This document shows, piece after piece, positions 62,107 through 64,000 of a DNA stretch of 64,000 bases. The number at the start of each line of letters is the position of its first letter. Positions within the stretch are counted from its first letter, which is position 1. Source of the stretch: Heliobacterium chlorum (lineage in GTDB: Bacteria; Bacillota; Desulfitobacteriia; Heliobacteriales; Heliobacteriaceae); assembly GCF_014502795.1 (NCBI RefSeq), contig NZ_JACVHF010000003.1:1-64000 (forward strand), in the 5' to 3' direction. The notes beneath the pieces are model-generated. The model was not told where the DNA came from. It did no database searches and saw only the letters and a list, made by a program, of their open reading frames with translations. The position numbers and the translations under genes were made by a program.

Positions 62107-63732
62107 TCATCCCTGATTCAGAGCGGAGCGCTTGATTTGTTGGCGATACTGATTCGGAGTCATACCGGTTGATTTGCGAAATACTCGGCAAAAATAGCTG
62201 GAATCCTGGTAGCCCACTTGACCGGCAATTTGTACGAGGTTCATATCGGAGTCACTTAAACATTTTTTAGCCTTTTCTAGGCGAACCTCTGTCAAAAAGT
62301 CGACGAAGTTACATCCCTTCTCTTGCTTAAATATGCGACTGAAGTAATAAGGCGAAAGATGGACAAACCGGGCCACCTCTTCTAAGGTTACATTACGCTG
62401 GCAATTGACGGTAATGAACTCACAAGCTTTATTGATGAGTCGTTGATTCGTACCGGAACGGTTTATCGTCATGTTTTCAAAGAGACGCTCCACCGTGTGG
62501 CGCATACATTGAGATATTTCCAGTTTTGTGCGGCACTTCATCAACCGATGGATATGGGCCTGATTGGCTAAAGACAACTGTTCCAAGTTCGCTCCGCCTT
62601 CGACAGCCGCTCGGGAAAGGAGAATCAGCAATTCCAAAAGATAGGTTTTTACAGATCCTTCGTTCGGCACCTTGTCAAATACATTCTCCAGAAGCGCTGC
62701 TAAGGCTGTGTACGCATCATCTCGCTCTCCGCAGCGCACTTTTTCCAACAATGCTCTTTCTCCTTGAAAGGGAAAGACAACCGTATTGGGTTTTAGATGA
62801 GGCACATCATCGATATGAATGACCTGATTCTGACCAAGAAAATAGCTTTGGCGTGAGGCCGATAAGGCTTCTTGATACGATTTCCCTACTTCCGCCATAT
62901 TGACGTATCCATGGCCGATGCCAATCGTCACGGTGACATCCATCGATTGACTGATCCGTTTGCGAATTTTCTCGGCCACACGACGGCTATAGTTGTCGGC
63001 ACTACTGACGGCAGAAGCATCCCATCCTAAAAGAACGACAAAACTATCCTGTTCAAAAGGGACAATAATAGCTTCTTCATTGATAAGCGAGGTAATATTC
63101 TCCAAGAGCTGTTGTTTGAAAAACTGTTTTTCTAGTTCTGTCTTACTGGACATCATTTCCGAAAAACGATCCACGTCGATAACCATCGCCACGGCTGCAT
63201 TGAAATTGAAATTTAAAAAAGCGGCTCGTTCATGAATCTCTTCCAGTGTCTCTATTTTTCCACTTAACAGATCAGTGACAAAGGACATTTGAACGAACGG
63301 TTTGGCTTTGGTCAACTGTTGCTGCATCATTTCTTCTTGACGTACCTTCTCTTTGTCTACACGCACCTGCCCAATAACCAATGAGAGAACTTTCACTAAA
63401 TCTACCGGACGAATCGGTTTGAGCAGGTATTCAACAGCGCCCCATTTGATCGCTTCATGGGCATAACGAAACTCGTCAAAGGCGGTGAGAATGACTATCT
63501 TTACAGAAGGTAATTGCTGGCGTATACGTTTCATGGCCTCTAAACCGTCTACACCGGGCATTTGAATATCCATCAAGATGATGTCGGGGCGAACCGCAAA
63601 GGCCATTGTACAAGCATCTTCACCGTTATCAGCCTCAGCAATCACATCGATCGACGGGCACTGCACCGATAAAATCTGCCGGATTGCTTGCCGTTCCAAC
63701 GATTCATCATCGACAACCAGTAACTTACACAT
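62107..63732 (-). CDS. YesN-type response regulator with AraC DNA-binding domain
   Basis: The 541-residue product has a receiver domain (about 1-120; phospho-Asp in DIILMDIQMPGVDG, Lys in YLLKPIRPVD), a long middle part with a degenerate GGDEF-like region (AVAMVIDVDRF, FVVLLGWDAS, VTIGIGHGY) and two C-terminal AraC helix-turn-helix motifs (VTLEEVARFVHLSPYYFSRIFKQEKG; LVQIAGQVGYQDSSYFCRVFRKSTG). It is the likely activator of the pdu operon downstream, taking the place of enteric PocR. ATG start, right after the sensor kinase gene. Confidence 0.92.
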   Translation of the reverse strand: MCKLLVVDDESLERQAIRQILSVQCPSIDVIAEADNGEDACTMAFAVRPDIILMDIQMPGVDGLEAMKRIRQQLPSVKIVILTAFDEFRYAHEAIKWGAVEYLLKPIRPVDLVKVLSLVIGQVRVDKEKVRQEEMMQQQLTKAKPFVQMSFVTDLLSGKIETLEEIHERAAFLNFNFNAAVAMVIDVDRFSEMMSSKTELEKQFFKQQLLENITSLINEEAIIVPFEQDSFVVLLGWDASAVSSADNYSRRVAEKIRKRISQSMDVTVTIGIGHGYVNMAEVGKSYQEALSASRQSYFLGQNQVIHIDDVPHLKPNTVVFPFQGERALLEKVRCGERDDAYTALAALLENVFDKVPNEGSVKTYLLELLILLSRAAVEGGANLEQLSLANQAHIHRLMKCRTKLEISQCMRHTVERLFENMTINRSGTNQRLINKACEFITVNCQRNVTLEEVARFVHLSPYYFSRIFKQEKGCNFVDFLTEVRLEKAKKCLSDSDMNLVQIAGQVGYQDSSYFCRVFRKSTGMTPNQYRQQIKRSALNQG

Positions 63733-63744
63733 TTCCTGTCTCCT

Positions 63745-64000
63745 TTACGATGGATACTCTGTTTTCCGGGACACGGGCAGATAAACACGAGCGGTCGTGC
63801 CTTTTCCAGGCTCCCCGGAGAGTTCAATGCCGTATTCCTTGCCGAAATAATGTTGAATCCGGTTGTGTACATTCATGATCCCTAGACCTGTCGTATGGCT
63901 CTGTCCATGCTTGTGATGGTTTAGTTTCTTTCCGTCATCAAAGATGAGGGCAACCTGATCTGCTGCTATGCCTATTCCCGTATCGGCAATGGTAATTAAT
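63745..64000 (-). CDS. sensor histidine kinase (C-terminal end, partial)
   Basis: The minus-strand frame entering at the window edge encodes the last 84 residues of a histidine kinase: LITIADTGIGI (G1 box), then TGLGIMNVHNRIQHYFG (G2 box) and the closing GEPGKGTTARVYLPV. The N-box and sensory part lie outside the window. This ending is typical of YesM/LytS-type kinases, the usual partners of YesN-type regulators such as the gene 12 bases downstream. Confidence 0.9.
   Translation of the reverse strand, partial: LITIADTGIGIAADQVALIFDDGKKLNHHKHGQSHTTGLGIMNVHNRIQHYFGKEYGIELSGEPGKGTTARVYLPVSRKTEYPS

Overview
The window looks like a chromosomal stretch of an endospore-forming, probably anaerobic member of the Clostridia (Peptococcaceae/Heliobacteriaceae-like). 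The exact genus cannot be read from the sequence. Support comes from spoVK, pdaA and YheC/YheD-type spore-coat ATP-grasp genes, a Firmicute-type miaB-mutS-mutL-miaA-hfq cluster, an Etf-linked lactate dehydrogenase, an M-box riboswitch and single-chain clostridial-type PurL. There is a G-rich Shine-Dalgarno before most genes, and TTG/GTG starts are frequent.

Layout. 1-3,150 is mobile DNA: a broken IS21-family istA, a possible IS256-type end, an AT-rich large serine recombinase, and a small protein that repeats the recombinase's C-terminal domain. This block abuts spoVK (3,152-3,763), which is cut off right after its Walker B region. The arrangement recalls skin-type elements that are excised from sporulation genes. 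3,854-14,420 (minus strand) holds two envelope-associated proteins of unknown function, then hfq, miaA, a methyltransferase, mutL, mutS and miaB. A cluster of four tRNAs (Glu, Phe, Tyr, Gln) follows. 15,199-20,550 holds ccdA, an unknown gene, an intracellular-type subtilisin, corA behind an M-box riboswitch, a 57-codon zinc-ribbon gene and a GAPDH gene. 20,761-25,719 is a tight operon of three YheC/YheD-like ATP-grasp proteins plus a COOH-NH2 ligase of the glutamine-synthetase-like fold. 25,877-29,152 is etfB-etfA-ldh, an electron-confurcating lactate dehydrogenase set. 29,444-33,886 is a stressosome operon (RsbR, RsbS, RsbT, an RsbT-like/PP2C fusion, and a hybrid histidine kinase with a degenerate RsbT-like N-terminus). 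34,098-47,284 is mixed housekeeping: a YbaK deacylase, purL, pdaA, an amino-acid permease, a secreted cyclophilin, a Sel1-repeat protein, an aldo/keto reductase, a CDC48-like AAA ATPase and unknowns.

47,464-64,000 (all minus strand) is a propanediol-utilisation microcompartment locus. A YesM/YesN-type two-component system precedes pduU-V-A-B-C-D-E-G-H-K-J-L-(flavoprotein)-N-O-P-S-T. The genes encode the shell (A, J, B, K, U, T, N), the B12-dependent diol dehydratase (CDE) and its reactivase (GH), the CoA-acylating aldehyde dehydrogenase (P), phosphotransacylase (L), and cobalamin recycling (O, S). No pduQ or pduW is present in the window.

The points most worth follow-up are the interrupted spoVK with its recombinase and possible directionality factor, the ATP-grasp/amidoligase operon, the stressosome-linked hybrid kinase, and two unusual microcompartment proteins: a PduH with a C-terminal encapsulation-like helix and a flavoprotein in the PduM position.
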